Shown: positions 8,693 to 17,037 of the stretch, in pieces
Layout of the letters: every line of letters starts with the position of its first letter
Position numbering within the stretch: the first letter of the stretch is position 1
NCBI GenBank assembly: GCA_017436345.1
Contig: JAFSDH010000010.1
Location: forward strand, 91,268-155,267
Direction of reading: 5' to 3'
DNA: 64,000 nt
Origin: Bacilli bacterium
GTDB taxonomy: Bacteria > Bacillota_I > Bacilli_A > RF39 > UBA660
Position numbers and translations under genes: made by a program
The notes under the pieces: model-generated
Databases searched by the model: none
Told to the model about the DNA's origin: nothing
The model's input: only the letters and a program-made list of their open reading frames with translations

Positions 8693-9651
8693 CAATTATT
8701 ATTAATTTTAGAATTTATATATTTAATCATTTCTTCATAAGTATCCTTAACTTTTTCTTTATTTAATAAATATATAAAATCATGATTTAAATTAGACTTA
8801 TCAAAAAATTTATCTTTAAAATCAATATTATTTTTCTTAAGTACTTCTACTAATTCATAAGATTGATACCTTAAAGGATCTTTATCACCAGCTGTAATAA
8901 ATATAGATGGATAATTGTTATTTATATGATTAATAGTAGAAACCTCTTTTATCTTTTTACTTTTAACATAATTCTTTTCACCTAAATAAGCAGAACAAAA
9001 ATGTTTTATACCAGGAAACTTACTTTTAGACGCTGTTTCTAAATTATAAACTCCATTTATTAATAAAAGACCTTTTATTTTAGATATTTTTAACTTAGCA
9101 TTCATTTGCTTTCTATAATCTAAATTAGTTATTAAACAACCTAACTGACTAGATAGATGTGCACCAGCCGATGTTCCTCCTATAAAAATATTATTTATAT
9201 CAATCTTTAATCTTTCTTTATTATCAAATAAATAGTTTAAAACTTCTACCAATTGATAAGTAGATACTGGATAAGGATATTCTGGAGCTAAAGAATAATC
9301 AACACTAATAACTATATACCCATTAGATGAAAGTAACTTTGTAAAATCTTTTATCTTTTTACTACTTCCTCCAACCCATCCACCACCATGGATAAATACA
9401 ATTACAGGTAATTTATCAAAATCATAATTAGGAGAAAATTTCCTAAAACTAACACTTGGATATTCTCTGCACTCTACATAAAATACCTCTTCTTTTATAT
9501 CTAACACCTTATCCTTATATTCTCCTAATTTAACATGCTTTGGATCTAGATTATTAATAAATCTAAATCCCTTTACAAAAAAATTAATATTAGTATTATA
9601 AAGAATAATAAAAATAAGAATAACTATTATTAAAATAATTCCTACTACCAT
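8692..9651 (-). CDS. Membrane-anchored alpha/beta hydrolase (HSL/BD-FAE-like esterase)
   Basis: An N-terminal hydrophobic helix precedes an alpha/beta hydrolase. It shows the oxyanion motif HGGGWVGGS, the nucleophile elbow GGTSAGAH, an acid in AGDKDPL and a His in NLNHDFIY, so the Ser-Asp-His triad is complete. The hormone-sensitive-lipase-like family cleaves short acyl esters. In-frame ATGs lie at 9666, 9660 and 9651. A TATAAT box at 9671-9676 would place the transcript start inside the first of these, so I chose 9651, which follows GAGG by nine bases (319 residues). The substrate is unknown. Confidence 0.8.
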   Translation of the reverse strand: MVVGIILIIVILIFIILYNTNINFFVKGFRFINNLDPKHVKLGEYKDKVLDIKEEVFYVECREYPSVSFRKFSPNYDFDKLPVIVFIHGGGWVGGSSKKIKDFTKLLSSNGYIVISVDYSLAPEYPYPVSTYQLVEVLNYLFDNKERLKIDINNIFIGGTSAGAHLSSQLGCLITNLDYRKQMNAKLKISKIKGLLLINGVYNLETASKSKFPGIKHFCSAYLGEKNYVKSKKIKEVSTINHINNNYPSIFITAGDKDPLRYQSYELVEVLKKNNIDFKDKFFDKSNLNHDFIYLLNKEKVKDTYEEMIKYINSKINNN

Positions 9652-9681
9652 AACTACCATCCTCATAAAAATTATAACATA

Positions 9682-9709
9682 TAAAAAGCAAATATAATTA
9701 TTTGCTTTT
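9682..9709 (-). terminator. Terminator after gene 9698
   Basis: The hairpin AAAGCAAAT/ATTTGCTTT precedes a U-run on the minus strand and merges into the ATGTTATAAT promoter of the esterase gene. Confidence 0.75.
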
Positions 9710-10147
9710 ATTATTTCTTATTAATTCTATTTTTTCTTCTCTTAAAATTAAAAATTTATTTCTTTTCTTACATTCAGGACATTTTACTTTTTTAAATCCT
9801 CTTTTATTAGGAAGAGGTAATTTTAAAATAGTTTTACAATAACGACACTTTTTATAAATGTGATTTTTATCATTAATCTTTCTTTTAATATTAGAAAAAG
9901 GTTTTAAAAACTTTTTCTTAATCTTTAAAAATTTAACATTTTCATCTGATCTCTTATAAATATTTTTAGATAACATTCTATATAAAATAATAATAATCAA
10001 TACTAATGTCACAATTAAAATAACATTAGACTTCATAAATATATTTATAACTAATAAAACTAAATATAATTTAAATAAAAATATCCCTAATGAATCAAGT
10101 CCACTTCTACCATACATAAATTGTTGTAATTTATTAAGAAATTTCAT
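9698..10147 (-). CDS. Small membrane protein with a C-terminal zinc ribbon
   Basis: The 149-residue protein has two hydrophobic segments (about 20-65), a basic linker and a C-terminal four-Cys zinc-binding motif: CRYCKTILKLP followed by KCPECKKRNKF. That ribbon resembles the zinc-ribbon domains often joined to DnaJ-like or small membrane proteins in Bacillota. No enzyme domain is visible. It lies directly downstream of the ubiquitin gene, but a terminator separates them and a functional link is not shown. Confidence 0.7.
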   Translation of the reverse strand: MKFLNKLQQFMYGRSGLDSLGIFLFKLYLVLLVINIFMKSNVILIVTLVLIIIILYRMLSKNIYKRSDENVKFLKIKKKFLKPFSNIKRKINDKNHIYKKCRYCKTILKLPLPNKRGFKKVKCPECKKRNKFLILREEKIELIRNNKSK

Positions 10148-10209
10148 ATATAACCTCTACTTTTTAAAATTATATTCATAAAATTAATAAATATAATTAA
10201 TTATAACAT

Positions 10210-10234
10210 AAAAAGAGCTTTAAAAAGCTCTTTT
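10210..10234 (-). terminator. Terminator after the ubiquitin gene
   Basis: The hairpin AAAGAGCTT/AAGCTCTTT ends in a U-run on the minus strand, followed by the ATGTTATAAT promoter region of gene 9698. Confidence 0.85.
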
Positions 10235-10876
10235 ACATTTTTTTACATATATCATAATACTAATAAGACTAATTAATGATAAAGAACCAGATAATATAAA
10301 TAAATTAATATTATCACTAGTTTTAGGATTTGTTTCTTTTACAATTTCAATACCAGATGCCGTTATTTCTATATCACCAACAACCACATCACTAAAAATG
10401 ACAACTTCCCCATTCTCTTTATTATAAGTATATTTATCAGTTACTTCACCATTAATAAAAATAGTTATAACATCAGGCAGCTCATACCCTTCATTTTTAA
10501 TTAAAGTCGTTTCATAATTTTTACCAAATTCAGCTTTTTCTAAATTAGAACTAGTTAAATTAGATAAATTATAAATAACATCATAATTAACTAATTTTAA
10601 TAATAAATGAACTGTACTATCTTTTTGTATTTCATAATCAGCTAAAGTTCTTCCATCTTCTAATTGGTCCCCAGCAAAAATTAATCTTTGTTGTTGAGGA
10701 AGAATTCCCACTTTATCATAAATTTTTGACTTAACAGCTTCAACAGTATCACTGGACTCAACTTCTAAAGTAATATTAGTCCCATCAATCATCTTAACAA
10801 AAATTTGCATCGCAAAACAATTTGACGGAAAAACTATTAATAACAAAATAAATATAAGGAATAAATTCTTCTTCAT
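10220..10876 (-). CDS. Secreted, cell-surface-anchored ubiquitin protein
   Basis: Residues 1-22 are a signal peptide. The predicted cut (NCFA before MQIFVK) leaves ubiquitin Met1 as the mature N-terminus. Residues 23-95 align without gaps to human ubiquitin 1-73, with 53 identities by hand count. Kept are Lys6, 27, 29, 33 and 63, Ile44 and His68; Lys11 is Thr and Lys48 is Asp. The C-terminal RGG is replaced by VNY and the chain continues, so ordinary E1 activation is not expected. Residues about 96-178 form a beta-rich module shared with the protein at 12807. NPKTSD (183-188), a membrane span and a basic tail form a sortase-type anchor. The start is the ATG at 10876 after AGGTGA; a GTG three codons upstream overlaps that site. 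The gene is as AT-rich as its neighbours and has its own terminator. Confidence 0.93.
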   Translation of the reverse strand: MKKNLFLIFILLLIVFPSNCFAMQIFVKMIDGTNITLEVESSDTVEAVKSKIYDKVGILPQQQRLIFAGDQLEDGRTLADYEIQKDSTVHLLLKLVNYDVIYNLSNLTSSNLEKAEFGKNYETTLIKNEGYELPDVITIFINGEVTDKYTYNKENGEVVIFSDVVVGDIEITASGIEIVKETNPKTSDNINLFILSGSLSLISLISIMIYVKKCKRAF

Positions 10877-10933
10877 AAGCGTCACCTATTATAAGTATAA
10901 CATAAAACAATAAATATATACTAATAATATAAA

Positions 10934-11593
10934 TTAATAAAAACATTTCAAATCGTGAATAATTTTATGTTTAGAAGATTTAACTTCCCCTTCACGATCC
11001 ATTTGTCTAACATCAAGACCTTTTTCTAAAGCAATATCAAGTAGACTTTCATTATCATCTACAAAATAAGCTTCTCCTTCTTTAATATTATATTCATCTA
11101 TTAAAATATCAAAAAAATCTCCATTACTTTTCTTAGTACCATAAACAGATGATATATAAATCTTATCAAAGTATTTTGATAAATTTCTCTCATCCATAAT
11201 TGGACCACAACAAGGCCAGTTATCTGATAAAAGAAGTAAAATATATTTCTCTTTTAATATATCTAATTCAGAATAAATATCTTTATAAAAACCATATTTA
11301 TTATCAGTATAAGTAAAATCATGAGCAAGACTACTCAACACTTCTTCACTAACAGAATAATTTAAATCTATAAAAGTACTCTTATAAAAATCATAAAAAA
11401 GATTATATTCATCTTCAAGTGTAATTGCTTTACGCGATAATATATCACCATGATTATTCATTATTTTTAAAATATCTTCTCTTTTCAACTTATCCATATT
11501 GATAAGCTCTAAAAATAATGGTGTTATAAACCAATCTCCCGTTTTAGGATAAGCTAAAACCTTACCAAAATCTAAAATCAAATATTTTTTCAT
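10934..11593 (-). CDS. HAD-superfamily hydrolase
   Basis: The 219-residue protein starts with the HAD motif I variant LILDFGKVLAYP, in which the second Asp is Gly, as in the FDxGGVL branch. Motif II is LLLLSDNW, a Lys (GTKKSNGDF) serves motif III, and YFVDDNESLLDIA is motif IV. A helical cap lies between motifs I and II. These enzymes usually dephosphorylate small phosphorylated metabolites; the substrate cannot be told. It follows the pseudouridine synthase gene by one base, so they form an operon, and its start has a good AAGGAG. Confidence 0.8.
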   Translation of the reverse strand: MKKYLILDFGKVLAYPKTGDWFITPLFLELINMDKLKREDILKIMNNHGDILSRKAITLEDEYNLFYDFYKSTFIDLNYSVSEEVLSSLAHDFTYTDNKYGFYKDIYSELDILKEKYILLLLSDNWPCCGPIMDERNLSKYFDKIYISSVYGTKKSNGDFFDILIDEYNIKEGEAYFVDDNESLLDIALEKGLDVRQMDREGEVKSSKHKIIHDLKCFY

Positions 11594-11594
11594 A

Positions 11595-12293
11595 TTAACT
11601 CCTTACTTGTTTTAATTCTTCTTCAGTAAATTCACGACACATACCTAACTCTAAATCATTAGGTAAAGAAAAATTCCCCATCTTGATTCTTTCAAGTTCA
11701 ACAACTTTTGCACCAAAACATCCAAACATTCTTTTTATTTGATGATATCTTCCTTCTGTTAAAATAACAGTACCAGTATGTTTACCAGTAATCTCTAAAA
11801 CAGCACTTTTACACTCTCCATCTAAAAGATTAACACCATTTCTAAAACCTAAAACCATATCTTCATTCATATCTATATCAATAGTAACATTATAAGTTTT
11901 ACTAATATGTTTTTTAGGAGATAAAATATTATGTGCAAACTCTCCATCATCAGTAATTATCATTAACCCGGTCGTATCCTTATCAAGTCTTCCAGCTGGA
12001 AATAAATTACGATGCCTATATTTCTCTGAAACTAAATCAAGAACTGTTTTATCACTTTTATCTTCAGTTGCTGATACATAACCCTTAGGTTTATTAAGCA
12101 TTAAATAAACATATTTCTTAAAAGCTAATTCTTCTCCTAAAACAACAATATTATCTTTTTCTACATCTACTTTTATATCACTTTTTAAAACAATTTCTCC
12201 ATTTACTAAAACTTGTTTTTTCTTAACCAAATCCTTTATATCTTTCCTAGAATAATTAGTTTGTGATCCTATAGCTTTATCTAATCTTTCCAT
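11595..12293 (-). CDS. rRNA small/large subunit pseudouridine synthase (RsuA/RluB/RluE/RluF family)
   Basis: An S4 RNA-binding domain fills residues 1-55 (MERLDKAIGSQTNYSRKDIK), followed by the catalytic domain. The catalytic Asp is in GRLDKDTTGLMIITDDGE, and the family motif EGRYHQIKRMFGCFG comes later. The protein converts uridine to pseudouridine in rRNA; which site cannot be decided. The ATG at 12293 was chosen because it follows GGAGG by eight bases, giving 232 residues. It is co-transcribed with the HAD hydrolase downstream. Confidence 0.9.
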   Translation of the reverse strand: MERLDKAIGSQTNYSRKDIKDLVKKKQVLVNGEIVLKSDIKVDVEKDNIVVLGEELAFKKYVYLMLNKPKGYVSATEDKSDKTVLDLVSEKYRHRNLFPAGRLDKDTTGLMIITDDGEFAHNILSPKKHISKTYNVTIDIDMNEDMVLGFRNGVNLLDGECKSAVLEITGKHTGTVILTEGRYHQIKRMFGCFGAKVVELERIKMGNFSLPNDLELGMCREFTEEELKQVRS

Positions 12294-12335
12294 AATAAAA
12301 ACCTCCAAACAAATTCTCTTTAATTATAACATAGA

Positions 12336-12358
12336 AAAAGCAGCCTAAAAACTGCTTT
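12336..12358 (-). terminator. Terminator after the desulfoferrodoxin gene
   Basis: A 7-bp stem (12338-12344 with 12352-12358) is followed by U-rich sequence on the minus strand and then a TATAAT. Confidence 0.8.
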
Positions 12359-12365
12359 AATTTTT

Positions 12366-12740
12366 TTACTTAACAATATTTTTCCATAATCCATGTAAAT
12401 TACAATAAGCATAAATTTCTGAATTAGCAATATAAGGAAACTTAATAGTAGTTGCATCACCCGGTTTTAAATTAACTCTTATTACTCTATCTTCACTTAC
12501 TAGACTAACCCACATAATATAGTGTTCTTCAGTCATTGGATGATCTATTTCTCCAACCCTCACAACTAACTCATTATCTACCTTTTCATAAACAGGTACA
12601 TGCTTCTCTACTGATGCATCTACAGTATTTGCTTCTAACAAATCCATTTTTTTACCACAACAAGTAACACGAGAAATATCACCATCTATTAATTCAACAA
12701 TATTACCACATATAGAACATTTATAAATTTTATCTTTCAT
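12366..12740 (-). CDS. dfx: Desulfoferrodoxin (superoxide reductase, two-centre type)
   Basis: The 124-residue protein has both iron centres. The desulforedoxin-type Fe(Cys)4 site uses Cys8, Cys11, Cys27 and Cys28. The catalytic site uses His47 (after Glu45-Lys46), His67, His73, Cys113 and His116. The enzyme reduces superoxide to hydrogen peroxide with electrons from rubredoxin, a detoxification route typical of anaerobes and low-oxygen bacteria. All ligands are intact. It sits alone between terminators, with AAGGAG before the start. Confidence 0.95.
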   Translation of the reverse strand: MKDKIYKCSICGNIVELIDGDISRVTCCGKKMDLLEANTVDASVEKHVPVYEKVDNELVVRVGEIDHPMTEEHYIMWVSLVSEDRVIRVNLKPGDATTIKFPYIANSEIYAYCNLHGLWKNIVK

Positions 12741-12782
12741 ATTATTACTCCTTTTCTAAATTTATTATAAATATAATATAAC

Positions 12783-12808
12783 AAAAAAAAGAGCTATTAA
12801 CTAGCTCT
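12783..12808 (-). terminator. Terminator after surface protein 12807
   Basis: A 7-bp stem (12790-12796 with 12802-12808) is followed by an eight-base U-run on the minus strand. Confidence 0.85.
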
Positions 12809-13922
12809 ATTTAATTTCTTTTTTTAAATATAATGTAGCACCAAATAATCCAACAATTGAAACTAATCCACCAACAAAGAACATCATTACATTATCTGAA
12901 GTATTGGGATTATTAACTGAAATAGCATCAGCAACAATTGTTAAATCACCTGTAATTAATTCTGCAGGTATAACTAATTTACCAGTTGCAGAATTATAAG
13001 TATATTCATCAGATTTTAACTCTTTACCACCAATTAATACTTTTATAGTAGATGGTAATTGGTAATCTAAGTCCGCAAATAAGGTTGTATCATATTCAGT
13101 TTTTTCTTCAATTTCAGTAATAGATAAAGAATCAACAATATTTTTATACTTCTTTTCTACTTTTAATAAACGACCTGCCGGTATCATAAATAATTCATCT
13201 ACATTATAATCACAATTATTATTAATCATAAATTTAGTTTTTACACCCGCTAAATTTACTAATTCTAAAAACTTATTTGGATCTCCCTCAAAAAGACTTG
13301 CATCATTTGATAATGTAAAATCAAAAACATATTTTTGATTTGCTTTGAAAGTATCATCTTGATCCATTCTAACAACACCATCATCTGTCTTTATTCCCCA
13401 ATCAAAAGGTCCAAAAACAAATGAATATATTTCTTCACCAATTGTAATAGTATAACGAACAGCTGTATCTTTTTGCTTGTGTCCTACATTTAATCCTAAA
13501 ATTTCTAAATTAACTTCATCAACACCATCAACAACAAAATAATTATATTCATCCATAGCATATCCATTGACATAACTTTCACTATCATCACTCAATGAAT
13601 AACCCTTAGATTCTAAATCAGAAATTATAGCATCAAAATCTTTAATTTCTGGAGAATATGCTTCTAAAGAATTAAATACATCTTGAGAAGTCATCTCTTC
13701 ATCAGCTTGAACATGTCTCCAAATAATTTCAACATCATCATATTTAACTTCATCTATATCATTAGATATAATAAAATCAGCAGTAAATACAGGATGTTCT
13801 CCAGCTTTTGGTTCAACAACAATTCCTTCTATTTTAGTAAGTTCAACAGCCGCACTAACTTTATTCGGTATAAATACAAATAAAGTTAAAATAATAAAAA
13901 ATAAAAATAAATTCTTTTTCAT
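12807..13922 (-). CDS. Surface-anchored protein sharing the signal, module and anchor of the ubiquitin protein
   Basis: This 371-residue protein has a signal peptide (1-24, ending KVSA) whose first residues match that of the ubiquitin protein (MKKNLFL). Residues about 25-255 are an unrecognised extracellular region rich in beta structure and acidic residues. Residues about 256-335 align with the C-terminal module of the ubiquitin protein: YDTTL/YETTL, DYQLP/GYELP, EYTYN/KYTYN, GKLVI/GEVVI and a final GD-I-A pattern. NPNTSD (about 338), a hydrophobic span and KKEIK form the same sortase-type anchor. The two genes are about 2 kb apart and look like products of module shuffling. Function is unknown. 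ATG 13922 follows AGGTGG. Confidence 0.8.
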   Translation of the reverse strand: MKKNLFLFFIILTLFVFIPNKVSAAVELTKIEGIVVEPKAGEHPVFTADFIISNDIDEVKYDDVEIIWRHVQADEEMTSQDVFNSLEAYSPEIKDFDAIISDLESKGYSLSDDSESYVNGYAMDEYNYFVVDGVDEVNLEILGLNVGHKQKDTAVRYTITIGEEIYSFVFGPFDWGIKTDDGVVRMDQDDTFKANQKYVFDFTLSNDASLFEGDPNKFLELVNLAGVKTKFMINNNCDYNVDELFMIPAGRLLKVEKKYKNIVDSLSITEIEEKTEYDTTLFADLDYQLPSTIKVLIGGKELKSDEYTYNSATGKLVIPAELITGDLTIVADAISVNNPNTSDNVMMFFVGGLVSIVGLFGATLYLKKEIK

Positions 13923-14047
13923 ATTATCCACCTATCGTATATTTTATACTAAAATTATATCATGATAATTTTTCACAAATCAATATATAAAATATGAAAA
14001 GATAAAATTAAAAAAATTTATTTATTATATTAACAACTACACATTTA

Positions 14048-14344
14048 CTATTTTCTTTTTCTTCCAAAGAAATTAATCTTTTTAAATACCTTAGGTTCTT
14101 CATAAGTATCTTCATACACTTCATTATTTTTAGAAACAATTCTAACTCCATTTAAAGATTTATGAATACCTAATTCAATTTCTTCATCACTTACTTTGTT
14201 CTCATCAAAATTAACAAAAAACTTCATAAGCATAAAATTCATACTACTAGATTCAACACCATCAAGTTTGTTTACGCCATCTTCAATCTTTAATGCACAA
14301 GCTGCACAATCAATACCTGTTAATTTATATGTATTTTTTTTCAT
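14048..14344 (-). CDS. Heavy-metal-associated (HMA) domain protein
   Basis: Residues 1-70 form one HMA domain with the metal-binding loop GIDCAACALKIE (CxxC at 13-16), as in CopZ copper chaperones and the N-termini of copper P-type ATPases. The last 28 residues are an Arg/Lys-rich tail (VFKKINFFGRKRK) that might bind membrane or nucleic acid. No P-type ATPase is adjacent, so it is either a free chaperone or a remnant separated from its pump. It is transcribed alone. Confidence 0.8.
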   Translation of the reverse strand: MKKNTYKLTGIDCAACALKIEDGVNKLDGVESSSMNFMLMKFFVNFDENKVSDEEIELGIHKSLNGVRIVSKNNEVYEDTYEEPKVFKKINFFGRKRK

Positions 14345-14390
14345 AAAAAACCTCCCAAATCAATATTTATAAGCAAAATTATTATAACAT

Positions 14391-14416
14391 AAAAAGAGTA
14401 GATTTCTCTACTCTTT
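14391..14416 (-). terminator. Terminator after the SDR gene
   Basis: A 9-bp stem (14393-14401 with 14408-14416), core GAGTAGATTTCTCTACTC, runs into a U-run and then an ATGTTATAAT box on the minus strand. Confidence 0.85.
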
Positions 14417-14438
14417 AAAATTCAGTTATTAAATATTT

Positions 14439-15224
14439 TTAGAATGTATATCCGCCATCAACACCAATATTTTGAGAAGTAATATATCTAGCTTCTTCAG
14501 TACATAAGAATGCTACCATATTAGCTATATCAATTGGATCTTGTGGTTTTCCATTTGGAGTTCCTGCTGTCCATTCAGCCCATACTTTATCACGTTCTGC
14601 TTGATCATCTCCTGCAAGTTGGTCAAGAATTTCTTCCCACATACTTGTTTTAATAATACCTGGACAAATACAGTTAACTGTAACATTATCTAAAGCTGCT
14701 TCTCTACCTAAAGATGCAGTAGCTGCTAGTACTGCTGCTTTAGTAGCACTATATACACTAAATCCACCTAAACATGCTTTAGCAGCAATAGATGACATAT
14801 TAACTATTTTTCCATATTTTTTAGGTCTCATAATAGCTAATGCTTCACGGCAAGAATAAATAGTTCCTTTAATATTAACATCAATTGATAAATCAATATC
14901 ATTTACTGATTGAGCAGTTAAATCTTCAGTTAAACATACACCAGCACTATTAACAACAAAATCAACAGTTCCCCATTCTTCTACTATTTTCTTATACATT
15001 GCTTCAACTTGATTATAATCAGTTACATCAATTGCATAAGCAATAGCATTTCTTCCTAATGCTCTAACTTCATTAGCAACAGCTTCACATCTTTCAGGTT
15101 TTAAATCTGCGATTAAAACATCTGCACCACCTTTAGCAAATAATAATGCACATTCTCTACCTAATCCGCTACCTCCTCCAGTAACTAATGCTTTTTTTCC
15201 AACAAAATTAAATTCCATTTTCAT
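14439..15224 (-). CDS. Short-chain dehydrogenase/reductase
   Basis: A classical SDR of 261 residues. The nucleotide loop is TGGGSGLG, NSAG is in place, and the active-site Ser (NMSSIAAKA) and YSATK motif complete the catalytic set. Asp in LIADLKPE after strand 2 suggests NAD(H) preference. It ends with the usual DGGYTF. The substrate is unknown; the overall character is that of 3-oxoacyl-ACP-reductase-like and sugar or bile-acid dehydrogenase SDRs. I chose the ATG at 15224, seven bases after AAAGG, over the GTG just before it. It is monocistronic. Confidence 0.85.
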   Translation of the reverse strand: MKMEFNFVGKKALVTGGGSGLGRECALLFAKGGADVLIADLKPERCEAVANEVRALGRNAIAYAIDVTDYNQVEAMYKKIVEEWGTVDFVVNSAGVCLTEDLTAQSVNDIDLSIDVNIKGTIYSCREALAIMRPKKYGKIVNMSSIAAKACLGGFSVYSATKAAVLAATASLGREAALDNVTVNCICPGIIKTSMWEEILDQLAGDDQAERDKVWAEWTAGTPNGKPQDPIDIANMVAFLCTEEARYITSQNIGVDGGYTF

Positions 15225-15271
15225 CACTCTACCTTTCTAAATAAATTATACCATAATATATATAAAGTATA

Positions 15272-15306
15272 CAAAAAAAAGCAAATCAAACGATTTACTT
15301 TTTTCT
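15272..15306 (-). terminator. Terminator after the ZIP transporter gene
   Basis: The stem AAGCAAATC/GATTTACTT (one G-U pair) precedes an eight-base U-run on the minus strand. It belongs to the AAGCAAAT terminator family. Confidence 0.75.
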
Positions 15307-15326
15307 AACTTAATAATACATAAAAA

Positions 15327-16091
15327 TTATCCTAAAGCTATATCTAATATCATCATTATTGAAAAACCAATAACAACACCAATAATACCTAACATACTTT
15401 TTCTATCTTCATGCATTTCTGGAATTAATTCCTCTATTACTACATATATCATTGCACCAGCTGCAAAAGATAATAAATAAGGTAAAACCGGAACAATAAC
15501 ATTAGTTAAAAGAATGGTAATAATAGCCCCTATTGGTTCGACAACCCCAGATAAAACACCATATAAAAAAGCTTTTCTCTTACTTAAACCATCAACCTTT
15601 AACGGCATTGAAATTATTGCTCCTTCTGGTATATTTTGAATTGCTATTCCAATCGTTAATAACATAGCACCTAATAACCCTATTCCTGCATTTCCTAATA
15701 AATATCCCGCAAAACAAACTCCAACAGCCATTCCTTCAGGGATATTATGAAGAGTAACAGAAAATAAAAGCATATTTATACCTTTACCATTTCTTTTCTT
15801 TTTTATTTTATCAGTAATATTATTAATCACAATTAGAAATAAAACACCTAATATTAAACCAACTGTCGCTGGTATCCATGATATTACACCTTGTGTTACA
15901 GCCATCTCTACAGAAGGCATAATTAAAGACCAAATACTTGCGGCCAGCATAACACCTACCGCAAAACCAATCATGATTTTCTTAACATTTGTATTTAATT
16001 TACCTCTTAAGAAAAAAACAAAACAACTTCCTATTATGGTACCAAAAAAAGGTATAAAAATTCCTAAAATACTATACAATATTTTATCCAT
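15327..16091 (-). CDS. ZIP-family metal transporter (ZupT-like)
   Basis: The 254-residue integral membrane protein has about eight spans and the ZIP metal-site motifs HNIPEGMAVG and IQNIPEGAIIS in neighbouring helices, plus EELIPEMHED near the end. ZIP proteins import zinc, iron or manganese down a gradient. A short loop with basic residues (KIKKKRNGKG) lies mid-protein. No metal-responsive operator was recognised upstream. It is transcribed alone. Confidence 0.9.
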   Translation of the reverse strand: MDKILYSILGIFIPFFGTIIGSCFVFFLRGKLNTNVKKIMIGFAVGVMLAASIWSLIMPSVEMAVTQGVISWIPATVGLILGVLFLIVINNITDKIKKKRNGKGINMLLFSVTLHNIPEGMAVGVCFAGYLLGNAGIGLLGAMLLTIGIAIQNIPEGAIISMPLKVDGLSKRKAFLYGVLSGVVEPIGAIITILLTNVIVPVLPYLLSFAAGAMIYVVIEELIPEMHEDRKSMLGIIGVVIGFSIMMILDIALG

Positions 16092-16153
16092 GAAAAAAAC
16101 TCACCCTTTATTGTATAATATGTCTTCTTGTAAATAGTGTTAATATTTATAAA

Positions 16154-17014
16154 CTAATAAAGCGTATTTAAATAATCTATAACTTCATCAATAATTTCTC
16201 TTGGAGTAGATGCTCCCGCCATAATTCCAACATTATCTTCTGAAGAGAAAACAATATTTTTTAAATCCTCTTTTGTCTGAACTAAAAAAGACTGATCACA
16301 ATTATTTTTAGATATCTTAGCTAACTCTTTAGTATTAGAACTATTCTTACCACCAATAATTATCATCTTATCAACACGACTTGATAATTCAAATACTTCT
16401 TTTTGTCTTTTTTCTGTAACATCACAGATTGTTTTATCTACCACAATATCAATATTACAATCAAAAACATTTTTAATTTTAGTAATTAACTCATCAAACT
16501 TTCTACTTGAAAAAGTAGTTTGTGAAACAATATAAACTCTACTTAATCTAGATTTTTTTAACTTTTCATTAGTAATTAAAATATCATCTTCATCTTCTAC
16601 TACACTACTATTATCCCCAGCATAACTTAAAGTTCCTATTGTTTCAGGATGATTCTTTTTACCAATTATTATAATAAAAGATTTATCCATTTCCTTTTCT
16701 ATCTTTTTTAAAATAACCTTTATTTTCCCACAAGTTAAATCTATAATTTCTATATTTCTTTTTTTAGCAGCAAAAAAAACATCTTTTACTTCTCCATGAG
16801 CCCTAATAATTAATTTAGAATTATCTGGGACATCATCTATATTATTAACAGTAACCATACCCTTTTCTTCTAAAGACTTAATAACTCTTTCATTATGAAC
16901 AATTTGACCTAAGCAATAAATATCATCTTCATTACTTAAAACTTCTAAAGCTTTATTAATAGTGTAATTTACTCCTGAACAAAAACCACATAGTTTACCA
17001 CACTCTATTTTCAT
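16154..17014 (-). CDS. ispH: 4-hydroxy-3-methylbut-2-enyl diphosphate reductase (LytB)
   Basis: The 286-residue protein is IspH, the last enzyme of the MEP pathway, which makes IPP and DMAPP. Cys12 in CGFCSGV, a Cys in IDLTCGK and one in DKTICDVTEKRQ are the three ligands of its iron-sulfur cluster. The substrate-binding HNERV, KKNHPETIG and GASTPREII motifs are also present. The pathway's first enzyme, Dxs, is encoded at 31079. The iron-sulfur cluster fits an anaerobic life. A CPBP protease gene ends 23 bases upstream of its start. Confidence 0.95.
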   Translation of the reverse strand: MKIECGKLCGFCSGVNYTINKALEVLSNEDDIYCLGQIVHNERVIKSLEEKGMVTVNNIDDVPDNSKLIIRAHGEVKDVFFAAKKRNIEIIDLTCGKIKVILKKIEKEMDKSFIIIIGKKNHPETIGTLSYAGDNSSVVEDEDDILITNEKLKKSRLSRVYIVSQTTFSSRKFDELITKIKNVFDCNIDIVVDKTICDVTEKRQKEVFELSSRVDKMIIIGGKNSSNTKELAKISKNNCDQSFLVQTKEDLKNIVFSSEDNVGIMAGASTPREIIDEVIDYLNTLY

Positions 17015-17037
17015 AACAAATCCTCCAAAATAAAAAA

